Assembly: GCA_965112735.1 (NCBI GenBank)
Contig: OZ218956.1
Coordinates: forward strand, 1,922,001-1,986,000
Length of the DNA stretch: 64,000 bases
Direction of reading: 5' to 3'
Source of the DNA: Phaeosaccion multiseriatum
Lineage: Eukaryota; Ochrophyta, other classes
The stretch's first letter is position 1, and each line of letters opens with the position of its first letter. The notes beneath the pieces were generated by a model. That model saw only the letters and a program-made list of their open reading frames with translations, was not told the DNA's origin and did no database searches. Shown here in pieces: positions 33,931 to 43,559 of this stretch. A program made the position numbers and the translations under genes.

Positions 33931-35735
33931 CAGAAAGGACGGGGCAGAGGGGAGAGGGAGAGGGGAGGGGGGAGGGGGGAGGGGGGAGAGGGGAGAAGAG
34001 GAGAAGGAAGAGGGAAAGAGGGGCGAGAGCAGGGAGAAGACAGCAGAGAGCAGAAGGGTGAGGGGTGAGGATCAGGAATGCGGGATGAGTAGAGGGAAGA
34101 CGAATGCCAAGAGCCCAAGGGCCTGGAGGCAGAATCAAGTCCAAGCAGCGGTCTCACACCAACACCTTCGCTCCTTCCTGCCCCTCCCCGAGGTGGCGTC
34201 TTGTGATGGACTGACAGTCTGACTGACAGTCGGTCTGCTCTCTCCTCTCAAGTCGTCTCGTGTAAACTAACCCCTTCCCCCTCTCCTCTCCACGGGGCTC
34301 TGTATTGAGTGAGTTCCGAGCCCTTTCGCTTGGCTATGGAAGCTCTGCTTCTGCCCCGACCCACTGCTGTCTATTTCACCAAAGACGTCTTGTTCAGAAA
34401 GGCCCCCCAACGAGACCCGCACACAGACAGATGCCTGACTTGATGCTTGCCTTGCTGTCTAGCTCCCACGCAAACCACCCACTCTTGTTTGGGCCCGACC
34501 CATCACCCCCCACCCCACTATCGCCCAGTCCCCGAGTCCCATCGCCCGCTCCTTGCCCACACCCCCCACCCCGCCGCCGCTGTCCCCTTGCTCTTACTTG
34601 AGAGGCTTCCCCTAGCTCGGTGTGCGCATTCTCATCCGCGTAAATGCTGTAAATGAAGCTATTGTCAATCACGTTGGTGAGCCCTGTGTCGGAAGCGACG
34701 ACCAGCAGCGTCGTGTATGAGTCATTCTGCCCTGCAGGGACGACTGTGGTTACCACGGGCGGGGATTCGAAGTTGGCGCCGCTCTCGAACGGAGAAGAGA
34801 GCTCCCACTGCTTGATCTGTTGGATGGTGGTGGCGTGGTTTGGTGTTACGTGGGGAGCACCGGGGCCCGGGGGGTTGGGGGGGGGAGGGGTTCAAAAAAC
34901 AAAAGTGAGCGTGATTAGTGTAGAGAGGTCCTTTTGGCTTTGGTCTGCGACATCATCTCCAGGGCGAGGAGCTTCACGGCAGTAGACGAGGTCCACAGGC
35001 GAAGCATCTGTGCGCTGCTGTGCAGTCTGGCAGGCAGGCAGCGGTCGATGTGTGGGCGCTCGTCGTCGCCCCCCCTCCCACTTAGTCTGTACCTGTCCGG
35101 TAGTGTTGATGGCGTACAATACGGGAGGGGTGGACTCCGACTCTGACTGAGATCCGATGTAAAAGGTGTCGTCTTCAGGGAGGGACGTGGCGTCGGGGGA
35201 GCAGGAGGGGGTGAGGAGAGCGAGGGCAGGGGGTCATGCTTCTTTGGGCATGGATGAGGGGTTCCCCCGACTTGACATACTCCCAGCCCGTTACTGTCTC
35301 TTTCTGGGTCCTGCTGTCCTAGTGTCTTGCTCTTCACACTTCGGCCAAACCAAACCACTCAGCTGCATCTTCGTTCTTCTTCGAATACGCCTCCCTCTTC
35401 TACCTCTTTTACCTCTCAACGCACCCGTACACTACTTCACCTACCCCATTCTACGCACCTTTACCGACACTACCCGCACTGCCGAAGCGCACGGCCGTAT
35501 TGACTGCCCATTTCCGTCCCGTGCTCTCTGGAGAGCTCCCAAACACAAAGTCCGTCCTATACGCAGATCCGTTCAAGGGACCCCAAGGGGCAGGCCAAGC
35601 TGCCCCAACCTCGTAAGGGTGCTTGGCCTTGGCGAGGAGGGAACCTCCATTGTTGAACGGCGCGACGAGGACGAGGAGGAGGAGGGCCACTGCTGCAACC
35701 CGGCCCGAAGAGGAGGATGAAAGGAACGAGGCCAT
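19112..35735 (-). CDS. Giant 28-exon gene: propeller/Cys-rich/multi-pass membrane protein, receptor- or channel-like
   Basis: Exon starts and ends: 35735-35459, 35172-35093, 34816-34598, 33878-33755, 33467-33322, 32951-32839, 32331-32178, 31748-31659, 31352-31255, 30749-30616, 29884-29751, 29265-29152, 27442-27351, 26935-26841, 26515-26439, 25852-25721, 25389-25273, 24769-24672, 24092-23891, 23474-23333, 23027-22952, 22615-22492, 22263-22175, 21622-21531, 21213-21131, 20752-20579, 20142-20042, 19280-19112. Sum 3546 nt, 1181 residues; every junction is GT-AG and in phase. Residues 1-36: signal peptide. About 40-480: repeats like PQQ/quinoprotein propeller blades ([34 protein letters not shown]). 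About 500-605: GCC2/GCC3-like Cys-rich modules ([28 protein letters not shown]). From about 605: roughly ten hydrophobic segments, one with [18 protein letters not shown], ending in a short basic tail. This layout resembles algal and oomycete TRP-like or orphan receptor proteins with GCC2/GCC3 ectodomains. Ligand and activity are unknown. Confidence 0.85.
19339..19600. repeat. (GT)n microsatellite in intron
   Basis: GT/TATG/GCGTG-rich tract in the last intron of the 28-exon gene. Confidence 0.9.
19690..19950. repeat. (CCCT)n microsatellite in intron
   Basis: CCCT units on the plus strand, pure from about 19768 to 19948, in the same intron as the preceding GT tract. Confidence 0.95.
20338..20515. 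repeat. 12-bp tandem array (CTTCCTCCCCGT)n
   Basis: About fifteen copies of CTTCCTCCCCGT, three with CATCCTC variants, in an intron of the 28-exon gene. Its open frames ([16 protein letters not shown]) are artefacts of the repeat. Confidence 0.92.
21880..22162. repeat. (CA)n/(CATA)n microsatellite in intron
   Basis: CA-rich tract with ACATAC variants in an intron of the 28-exon gene, preceded by an AT-rich patch with TATATAATAT repeats at about 21806-21865. Confidence 0.9.
22743..22912. repeat. (CCCT)n microsatellite in intron
   Basis: Pure CCCT units, grading into CCTT at the right end, in an intron of the 28-exon gene. Confidence 0.95.
24175..24600. repeat. (GAGT)n/(GTGA)n tract in intron
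   Basis: Imperfect 4-bp GTGA/GAGT repeats with GAATGAGG variants in the intron between 24092 and 24672. Similar tracts occur at 18.9 kb and 10.9 kb. Confidence 0.9.
27465..27730. repeat. (GGGAGA)n microsatellite in intron
   Basis: Hexanucleotide GGGAGA repeated about 43 times with rare variants, directly left of the minisatellite array. Confidence 0.95.
27830..28960. repeat. Minisatellite array, GGATGGCAGTGGATGGGGAG unit
   Basis: About 40 copies of a 26-30 bp unit (GGATGGCAGTGGATGGGGAG followed by AGTGAG) fill 1.1 kb of one intron of the 28-exon gene. Variants are GGGGCGAGTGAG and GAAAGGATGG. Higher-order blocks repeat, for example near 28380 and 28640, which points to unequal exchange. A 550-codon open frame across it is an artefact of the repeat. 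Confidence 0.95.
29950..30380. repeat. (GGA)n microsatellite in intron
   Basis: About 400 bp of nearly pure GGA triplets, the second long GGA tract in the window, within an intron of the 28-exon gene. Confidence 0.95.
30763..30990. repeat. (GGGT)n tract in intron
   Basis: GGGTGGGTGGAT and TATTGGGTTGGT repeats in an intron of the 28-exon gene. Confidence 0.9.
31370..31570. repeat. (GGGA)n/(GAGA)n tract in intron
   Basis: GGGA units interrupted by GAGAGAGAC blocks, with an internal repeat of about 65 bp. Confidence 0.9.
32425..32670. repeat. (GGGA)n microsatellite in intron
   Basis: About 60 pure GGGA units in an intron of the 28-exon gene. On the transcript this is (TCCC)n. Confidence 0.96.
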
Positions 35736-36333
35736 GGCTGCGGCTCTCCTGTAGCTCCCACCTCTCTCAGCGAAGATGAGAAGAGTCTGTACTACTCAGT
35801 GCTGGAGGCTATTGGGTGCCTTGGCTGCATAATCGATGAAAGGCTGCCTTAAGGACGGCAGATCGGCTTGGGGGGGGGGAAACGGTTACATTATTTTACT
35901 TTACAGCGCCGTCGGAGAGCTTTGGGGAAGGGGAGCGGGAGTGTGCCAGAATAAAAGGCTGTGGTGAGGAAGCGTGCTGGCCGGCGCCGGCAGTTTATCG
36001 TAGCGATAGCTCAATAGCGCATTAGGGGTCGATCACAAGCACATCGTAAACCATTTACATCGCTAGTCAGTGGCTGTCTCGCGGCCGGCCCCTGCCTGCC
36101 TCTCGACGACTCGCTCCCTTCTGAAGTCGCCTATGGCTCCGTGCAGACGATAAGCACATGGATGCCTCCCACGACATTCATCACGCAACAATGTGCGTGG
36201 TGTGTCCGAAGAAGTAGCGAAGGAGGAGAGAGAGGAGGGAGGGGGAAGAGGAGGAGGAGGAGGGAGATTTTTTTTATTTTTTGTTCTTCCTTCCTTCAAT
36301 TTCCCTGCCTGAACCATCGCTCCATCTCCCTCG
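35736..36333. other. Upstream region of the 28-exon gene; no gene
   Basis: Intergenic between two minus-strand genes. It holds the 5' flank and probable promoter of the 28-exon gene, and on its left the 3' flank of the secreted-protein gene. A GC-rich palindromic patch (GCCGGCGCCGGC) lies near 35979. No coding sequence recognised. Confidence 0.5.
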
Positions 36334-37654
36334 CTATCGCGCTCGCTGCTGCCGCTCACTCGTCATCGGCTCCGGCTCCCAGGCGCTGTCGAGGCGGGCC
36401 ACAAAGTCTGTTCCCCAGGGCCCGTCAACGAGGTAGTCCTCGTCCTTGGAGGAGGACAGAATGATGTCACGGTCTCTCACAATGGGCTTGCCTTCGCTGT
36501 CGAGCCTCAGGCTCTGGGTTTCTCCCATGATCCCGCTCCAGTGCTCCAGTCCGATGTCGTCTGGCTGGTGGATGAAGGTAACGTCGAGGACGTGAGCGAA
36601 GCACCGCTCGATCTCCTGACGGTAGTCCACTTGGAAGGAGTAAGTGTCGGTGAGGACGAAGACACTGGCCCATGACCCGGGCGCGGTGAAGAGGTCTCTG
36701 TCGACGCGCTTTACCGCGATCCACTCCTCGCAGAGAGCTCTATCCTCGGCCTTGTGCAGGCGAGACTCCACGACCAGCAACGCCGCAAGGTCGTCATCCA
36801 TCCATCCATCCACTGCCATCTCCGAGAGGCGGCGATCGAGAGAGGAGCTCTTGCGCCTCTGAGCGTTGTTGAGCTCCTCCATCATGTGGAGGTCGCGCTT
36901 GACCTGGCAGGGGCCGTACGCGTTGAAGGCCATGACCATGCCGCCGTTGGCCATGTCGTAGACCCCCGGCTTGACAATCTGCTTGTCCTCGATGGTGACT
37001 GCCAAGGAGCCATAGCCCAGGACTTGCTCGGCACGGTAGGTAATTTCCTCCCCTTTAACGTAATCGGGATTGTATTTCTCTGTGTCGAGAACCTTTACCA
37101 TCACTCTCGACGCCGCGGCCTTGTCGTCGTCGCCGTCCAGGCCGGGGGGGAAGGTAAAAGCCGAGGCGGTCACGTAGGTCTGCGTGCGTGTGTGTGTGAG
37201 TGTGCGCGGCGAAAGGGAGGTAGAGGAGGGAAGGTGCAGACCGATGCGCGAGAGGGTGGGCAACAACAGCCAAACAACAGCCATCAGGCGAGAGGGCACG
37301 CGCAGGACTCCACACGAGGCAACCTCGCAAGGAACAAGTTCTCTCCACCCCAGCCACCAGCGACGTTTCGGGGGCTCAGGTGCTCAGGCTCAACGGTCGA
37401 GTCCCTCCATTGCATCTCGGCTCTTGACTCACCGGCTGGGCGCCGTTCTCGCAGGAGGGGAAGACGGACAGCCTCCAGTTCCGCTGCAAGTGCCTCTCCG
37501 CCAAAGCAGCGTACCAGGCGTCGTTGACTCCCTTGAAGAGGAAGACTTGATTCTTGAAGCCGAATACCATCGGGCCTCCGTTGACACCACTGCCTGAAAG
37601 CGCCATACACCGTCCAAATAAGAGACAGGGGCCGATAGAGAGTGAGAGAGAGAC

Positions 37655-37717
<63 letters not shown>

Positions 37718-38703
37718 AGAAGGACACTCGGACGGCAGTCCAGGCAGGGGGGCTCTCCATGACAGGGCCGGAACAGGAGGGCAAGCAGGGACGCGGGCAA
37801 TACCTCTAGTACTTACAAGTAAAGTCGGGCACCGTGTAAGTCCAAAGGCATTCTCGCTGCCCAGGTTCTTACCACCTCCTGCGCAGAGAGTATCCTCATC
37901 TGCTGGAACGCAGTTAATATTGCCTACGGGCGCGTCGAGTGGTGTGCAGGCCTTACTTCCGTCCTTGGCGGAGAACTCCAATGTCTGGCCAGCCACTCCG
38001 TACTGCGAATTTTCACCACGCAAAGGCAAGCAAGCAAGAGCGACAGAAACGAGCATGATAGTAGTCGGTGCAGGCAGCCAGGCACACAAGCGAGGCAGGC
38101 ACTAAGCCAAGCCGCCGCCGATCAACTTGGAAGGAGATAGCTATGATCGAAGCGGATGCAGCCAGGATGTGGGTGGACTGGTGTTTTGAAAGGCGCTTCT
38201 GCCCCCCGCCCTTCCAATTCTCTTCCCTAATATACCCAGCCAACCTCAAACTCGCTGCTGCCTACCTGGCAGAACTTGGTCGCAGTGCCGTCGGTGTAGC
38301 TTGGCCCAGGCGAAGCGCTGTCCCAAGCCGGCACACGACTATAGTACGTCTCGGGCGTACCGTCGGTGGGATCCGGGAAAGAACATTGTGGGGTGTCCTG
38401 AGAAACTCCAGCAACGGGGACATCGCTGTTGGTGCAGGTGTGGGAGAGACCCGCATTCGCCCCACTCTCCACCTTGGTGCAATCGGGGAAGAGGCCGCCA
38501 AAAGAACCCTGCACTCCGGTTGTGAAGCACACCTCGACCACGCACGTATCTTGGGCATAGCAGTTGCCTCCGTTGTCCAGAATAAAAGGAACGGTGCTCT
38601 CGAACATGGTGCACTGTGATTGTAGCTGGCAAGAGCTCACCGGACCACCGGTGGCGTTCCTGACAATGCTCAAGAGGAGCAAACCTGTGGCGGTTCTTCC
38701 CAT
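36334..38703 (-). CDS. Secreted Cys-containing protein of unknown family, 5 exons
   Basis: Proposed exons: 38703-38266, 38002-37928, 37856-37817, 37593-37433, 37179-36334; 519 residues. Residues 1-20 form a signal peptide (MGRTATGLLLLSIV...). A Cys-rich N-terminal part follows (SSCQLQSQC, GGNCYAQDTCVVEVC, CTKVESG), then a central block CLWTYTVPDFTCSGVNGGPM with VFGFKNQVFLFKG, and a long mixed C-terminal region (FTFPPGLDGDDD; GVYDMANGGMVMAFNAYG) without Cys clusters. No transmembrane segment follows the signal, so it should be secreted or vacuolar. The junction at 37857-37927 is least sure: it needs a 71-nt intron, and that stretch is also open in the upstream frame. No family was recognised. 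Confidence 0.7.
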
Positions 38704-39863
38704 CTTGTGACGGTTGACGGGGCAAGCAAGCATGTGCGCAGGAAAGGCAGGGGCGGTGATGACGACGAGGAGGGACAAGGGGGGGGGTGGAGTGAGAATG
38801 ACCAAGCAACAATCTGGCTGGGGGAACGCAAAAACAAGCCGGCCGAAGCACGTGCCACCAAGCAAGAGGCCCAGAGGCCAGCCAGGGCGCGAACATGATG
38901 CAAGTAAAGCAGACAGTCGTTGGTCATCCAATGCGTACAAGCAACAAGGCGCACGAAGTGAGCACCGCCGGCCCTTGTAGCTAGCTCAGGATGGAGCAGA
39001 CGGAGCTACTCCCTGACCCTCTTCAAACAAGTCTTCAGATTGAGCCAGCAGCCTTAGCCAACCATCACGCCTCGTCCAGCCAGGAAGAACAGAGAAGATT
39101 CCGCGCATGATCATGGCTAGCGGGCAACATGTTTACAAGCAAGAAGCGCCCCTAGCCAAGAGCGAGAAGGGCAGGGGCAGGTAGCTAAATGCAGCAGCGA
39201 CGCTCTACACACATCAGCGCCCCTCATCTTTCGTTCTCGCCCCTTGCTTCTCGTCCTCAGGCCCCGCACGCTCCCTAAGCAAAGGTGCCGCAGCAGCCAG
39301 TATGAAGCAGCAGCCACCCGCCTCTCCCCACACAACATATTCACATGAACAACACCGGCTCTCGCTCTGGCTGAAAGGATGATAGGCACTATCCTGAAGG
39401 CGACTCATCTTAGTTACTTCACTTTTATCACCAATCACATCTCACCTTGCTTTGACTGAAGGGCAGAGAGAACCGGAGAACCGGCTGCTGGTAGACAGGG
39501 AGCAGGGGGTGGCTGGTGTGGTGTTTGTGTGAGCTTTCACAATTGTCGCTCTCCCCAAGAGGCCCGAAGATGTGGAGCTTACACGCGCGCGCGTGCATTA
39601 CTCTTGAACGGCTATGTGTTCTCCTTTTTATTTTTTATTTTCAAAAAATAGGATTTCTGCTCTAGATAGGTCGACCCTCCGGGGACTAAACCGCCGAAAT
39701 GGGGTTCAAATAATAGGGGGAACGGCCCTTCAACACAGCAGCAGTTTTAGTGGTTCTTCTTAGTACGACAAGCCAGTCGTTGTGACCCCTATGATCGACG
39801 CTGTTGGTCATACATCAATACTCGCATCATCAGGGGTCCACTCTTTTTTTGTTCTTCCCTCTC
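38704..39863. other. Intergenic region; no gene seen
   Basis: 5' flank of the secreted-protein gene on the left. Several open frames of 60-90 codons exist, but none has a recognisable motif or plausible splice partners. An AT-rich patch lies near 39620-39655. Confidence 0.5.
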
Positions 39864-40146
39864 ACTCCCAAACTATACTGTTTTAGCGAGTTTGAACATG
39901 CGCATCGCGAATGCCGGCATCGTTGCCTCCTGCAACCTCTATCAAGATCAGTTCTATGGCCTTGCAGCGTATGGAGGCCTAACAAACTCAAACTCCTGTT
40001 CCTTACGTAAGGGCCATGCGGGTCTTACGTAACTGTGTCTTGCGGCCCAGAGGGCCCTTCCCCCCCCCCCCCCCCTAACGTGCCTCTATCGCCGAGATGA
40101 GCAGTTTTGGTTACGCGTCCCAGGTAGGGGTGGGCAAGGGGAGTGC
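39864..40146 (+). mobile_element. Unclassified dispersed repeat, copy 1
   Basis: The reverse complement of 59391-59626 aligns along its full length. Shared blocks include TGTTTTAGCGAGTTTGAACA, ATGCCGGCATCGTTGCCTCC, AAGGGCCATGCGGGTCTTAC and GAGCAGTTTTGGTTACGCGT. This copy has about 60 bp extra after the second block and a longer poly-C run. It contains two TTACGTAA sites flanking GGGCCATGCGGGTC. No coding capacity was seen. Probably a non-autonomous element or part of a larger transposon. Confidence 0.8.
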
Positions 40147-40900
40147 GGCTCCCTCCCTCTCTTCTCTCCTCACATTAGTGGCACTGCAATACGCCAATCG
40201 CCTTTTAGGTGTCTCGGAGGTCCTCTCTTATAAACTGTTTGAGTGATACGTCTATGGGAACAGTGTCCCGTCACAAGCTTAGACTCAGCCTCTCTCTCTC
40301 TCTCTCGCTACGGCCCTTCTCCTCCTCCTCCCCGGACTCCATGTGTGTGTAACCCCCTCCCCAGCTTCCCGCGCGCAGCCGAGCTAAGGAAGGTAAGAGA
40401 CGTGCTCCTGTCCCACTCGCCACTCGCCGCTCCTCCAACAGATTGAGTGAGTGCGTGTGTGCTCCTGTCTCCAGGCTCTCACTCTCGAACTCTCTCAGTT
40501 GCTCGGTTGCGATTGCCATCCTTCTGCCGGCACCGCAGCCACCTTCGTCCCTCTGTGTCCCTACGTGCGCCTCCACCTCGCATGGCTTGCTGCACTTGAT
40601 CCATCCCCCCTACCCACCTCCCTTCTGTAGCATTGCCCGACCGGGAAACAAGCAAGCGAAGCTTTACTTGCCAAGCTTTACTTCTTGCCTGGAGTGCGTC
40701 CGAGTCTACTTGAGTAGTAAGTCTCCTCCTCCCTTTCGCTCTGGTGTACAATCGTACCCATGCCGACAATTCCTCATTCTTCAATAAAAAAACAGAACAA
40801 AATAAGCACACACACGCACCACTGCCTACTACAGCACTACAGCAGAGCACTACAGCACACAGCACAACAGCAGCACTACCGCATGTTGCGGAGAAGACGC
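40147..40900. other. Region between dispersed repeat and YGGT gene
   Basis: CT-rich sequence without a confident gene. It may include the last exon or 3' UTR of the YGGT-family gene on the minus strand. Confidence 0.4.
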
Positions 40901-41640
40901 TGCTGCACGGCGCCTGCCCTGCCGCGCACCCACGCCCCGAGCTGCTGGGCCTGGCCATGGATATCAGGGGCGATACCGTGGGGGATCTATGGCACGACAC
41001 GAGAGACGGGGACAAGATGGACGAGCAAGAGAGAGCGAGAGCCAGAGACAGAGGGGGAGGGGAGAGGTGAGAGAGGCGAGAGAGGCCAGAGAGGCGGGAG
41101 AGGGAAGGCCCTTGGGGTTTCAAAGGACTCATGGTACCGGAAGGAAGGGACGATGACGATGAGCACCACCAGGAGGAGGAAAGAGAAGGTTGGCTGGGGT
41201 GGCCAGCACGGTCTCACACGACACATGCCATTTCCTGCGCTTGCAGGCTCTTTTTTATTTCTCTCAAGGTCTCTTTCTCTCTCTCCCTGTGACTTCTCAC
41301 CTCCGCGCCCAAGTTGCCAGTCGCGCTTTGCGCTACGCTAAGAAGGAAGAAGGCGGGAAGCACGGAGAAGTCAATGCTGTGGGCAGACGAGTGAGGGGAG
41401 GGAGGGGAGGAAAGGGAGGTCTGGTGAGAGGCAAGGGTATTGCAGACACGCGGAACTCTGCAGTGGAGTCGAGTCGACAGCTTGGGGAGGGGTGTGTTTG
41501 CTTCATCTCCTAAACCTTTACCCTAGCCCTAAAACAGTAACCCCTGTGTGGGTCACTCGTTCCTTCATCATCGCCCCAAGCTTCTTGCGGACGTCCCATT
41601 CCTAAACTGGGCACTTGAAGCGACCACACAGGACACTCAC

Positions 41641-42625
41641 CCGCCAAACTGAAGGCCCAGCCCACGGAAGGTATTTAAGTAGGGATCTACGGGGGACGGG
41701 AAACAAGTCAGTAAGCAAGCAGGAGGGTAAGGTGAGCATAGACGGGCGATTCACTTCACCCCCCTACTGTTGATAAGCTCGAGTACGTGAGCCTTCCCTT
41801 CCCAACCAAATGGCAGCCGTGGCCCCTCCGTCTGTTCTTCCACCACGTCGGCTGCGACGCCCCCACCCGCCCGTCCTCTCCTCCCCTTCGCCGTCGGCTG
41901 AGTACCTATCCTCCCGGTCCCTCCCCTCCCCTATTGGCTGACATTGACGCTAACGCTGAAGCTAACGCAACCACTGACGCTGACCTGTGAGCTGGAAGAC
42001 GGGCTGCATGAAGCCCCAGCTCTGCGACTGAGGCACCCAGCTCGACAGCACGCGAACCGTGATCAGCGCATTGTAGCTGAGTGGAGGGATACGGAGGGAG
42101 GGAGGGAGGGAGGGAGGGAGGGGGAAGAGATTTAGGAGGGAAGATGCCTGCGAGCATCGCAGCGCTCGCACACAATTGCACACTCCGACACTTCGCATGG
42201 TAGGCTACAACAAAACCTTTTGTGTACACAGGGAGGCGCCTGTTTTCCTGCTACATGTACTGTGCAGATGTGTTTGGTGAGTATAGGCCAGATTGCTATC
42301 AACATCCTCGGCGCTGCAGCTATATTCTCTACGGGTGAGCAGGCAGGTGCATATGCAGGACAGGCAGGACTCTCTCTCTCTCTCTCTCTCAATATCCACC
42401 CCTCCCTCGTGAATGCGGCAAATACACTCATAAAAGCCAAAAAGCCCAAGGACGAGTACATCTTAAGAAGCCCCCCAAGCAAGAGTGCTTAGAGCTTACA
42501 TGGTGAGGAAGTTGAGGAGTCCGCCCACCACAATCTCTTCGGGGAGCGAATTGCCCGGGATGATAACGGCAGCCTTGGTGTTTCCTACACACGATCGCCG
42601 GGGCTGTTTGTGTGTGTGTGGTGTG

Positions 42626-42670
<45 letters not shown>

Positions 42671-43038
42671 AGGGAGGGACGGGGGCAGAGAGACGTGACG
42701 GGTGAAGACGGGCCCGAAAGGGTGCCGTAGCCTTAGCTATTCCCCGCCACTTCTTCCTTCACCTCTTTTCCCCTCTCTCTGTATCACAACCTTGGCTCCC
42801 TTTCTCCCCATTCTCTCTTCGCACGGCACCCATGCCCCGTGCACAGCCTCTCACAACGCCTCACTTGCTCTCTCACTCGCTCACTCACCCTCGACTGCTG
42901 CTGCTGGTGCTGGGTCGGTCTTGCAATTCGATGCATGAGGTGTGTGGACATGATGGATGCATCAACGGCGGGCACGGTCGTTGCCACCAACAAGCACACC
43001 AGAGCGCTGAGCACCGCCAACAGCTTTGCAAACGCCAT
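41641..43038 (-). CDS. YGGT-family membrane protein (3' end not fully resolved)
   Basis: Exons: 43038-42889 (MAFAKLLAVLSALVCLLVAT, a signal-type hydrophobic start, then a Gln-rich stretch), 42573-42500 (AAVIIPGNSLPEEIVVGGLL), 42076-41985 (NALITVRVLSSWVPQSQS), 41686-41641 (ending the TDPYLNTFRGLG motif). Phases agree. RVxxSWxP followed by LTDPYLNxFR is the signature of the YGGT/YlmG family of small two-to-four helix membrane proteins, which in algae and plants act in thylakoid or plastid membrane organisation. A likely further exon begins at 40986 and reads SPTVSPLISMA, matching the usual GG-(D)LSP(L/I) motif; its end could not be placed. The hydrophobic N-terminus could be the first part of a bipartite plastid-targeting signal, although no Phe follows the likely cleavage site. 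Confidence 0.75.
42610..42668. repeat. (GT)n microsatellite in intron
   Basis: GT repeat in intron 1 of the YGGT-family gene. Confidence 0.9.
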
Positions 43039-43320
43039 GTCTGGAGTAGAGAAGCAAGGAAGGAAGGGGGTGTGCCAGCGTGGCGAGAGGCCGGCGAGGC
43101 GAGCCCCAAGAACGTAAGTCAACAATCGCTTTAGCCCGGCCGGATCTCCCTTTAACGGCCGGCCTGTCCGATCGAGTTGCGTCTCCCTCACCCTACCTGC
43201 TCCTCCTGACTCTTCTACGATCGCTTCTCTTCCTCTGTGAACTCATCTTCTTTTGCGTAGCGCTCTCTCCCACAGTCGGGGTAGAAAAGCTGCGAGAGGA
43301 GGGCAACCCAAGCGACAGCC
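43039..43320. promoter_or_regulatory. Putative bidirectional promoter (282 bp)
   Basis: Separates the divergent start codons of the YGGT gene (minus) and the STI1-domain gene (plus). No core element was recognised. Confidence 0.4.
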
Positions 43321-43523
43321 ATGAAGGATCCAAAGGAGGCCTCGCGGGAGACTCTTGACTTCGATGGTAGCGGAGACAGCGGGCTGTCACAAAAGCTGGC
43401 TCAGAAGCTCTCGCTCGGGGGCTCGGCCACGCCCCAGTCGGGTACGGGCACTGGCACAGTCAAGACGAGCACTTTCGGAGCAGCAGTGCTTAGTGATGGA
43501 CGCGCTGGTGCTGAAGGTCAGTC

Positions 43524-43559
<36 letters not shown>

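Noticed and set aside
41130-41226. Hydrophobic stretch (LLLVVLIVIVPSF) considered as the last YGGT exon
   Set aside because: It arises from low-complexity CTC/GTC repeats, and no acceptor gives the right phase with the preceding exon.
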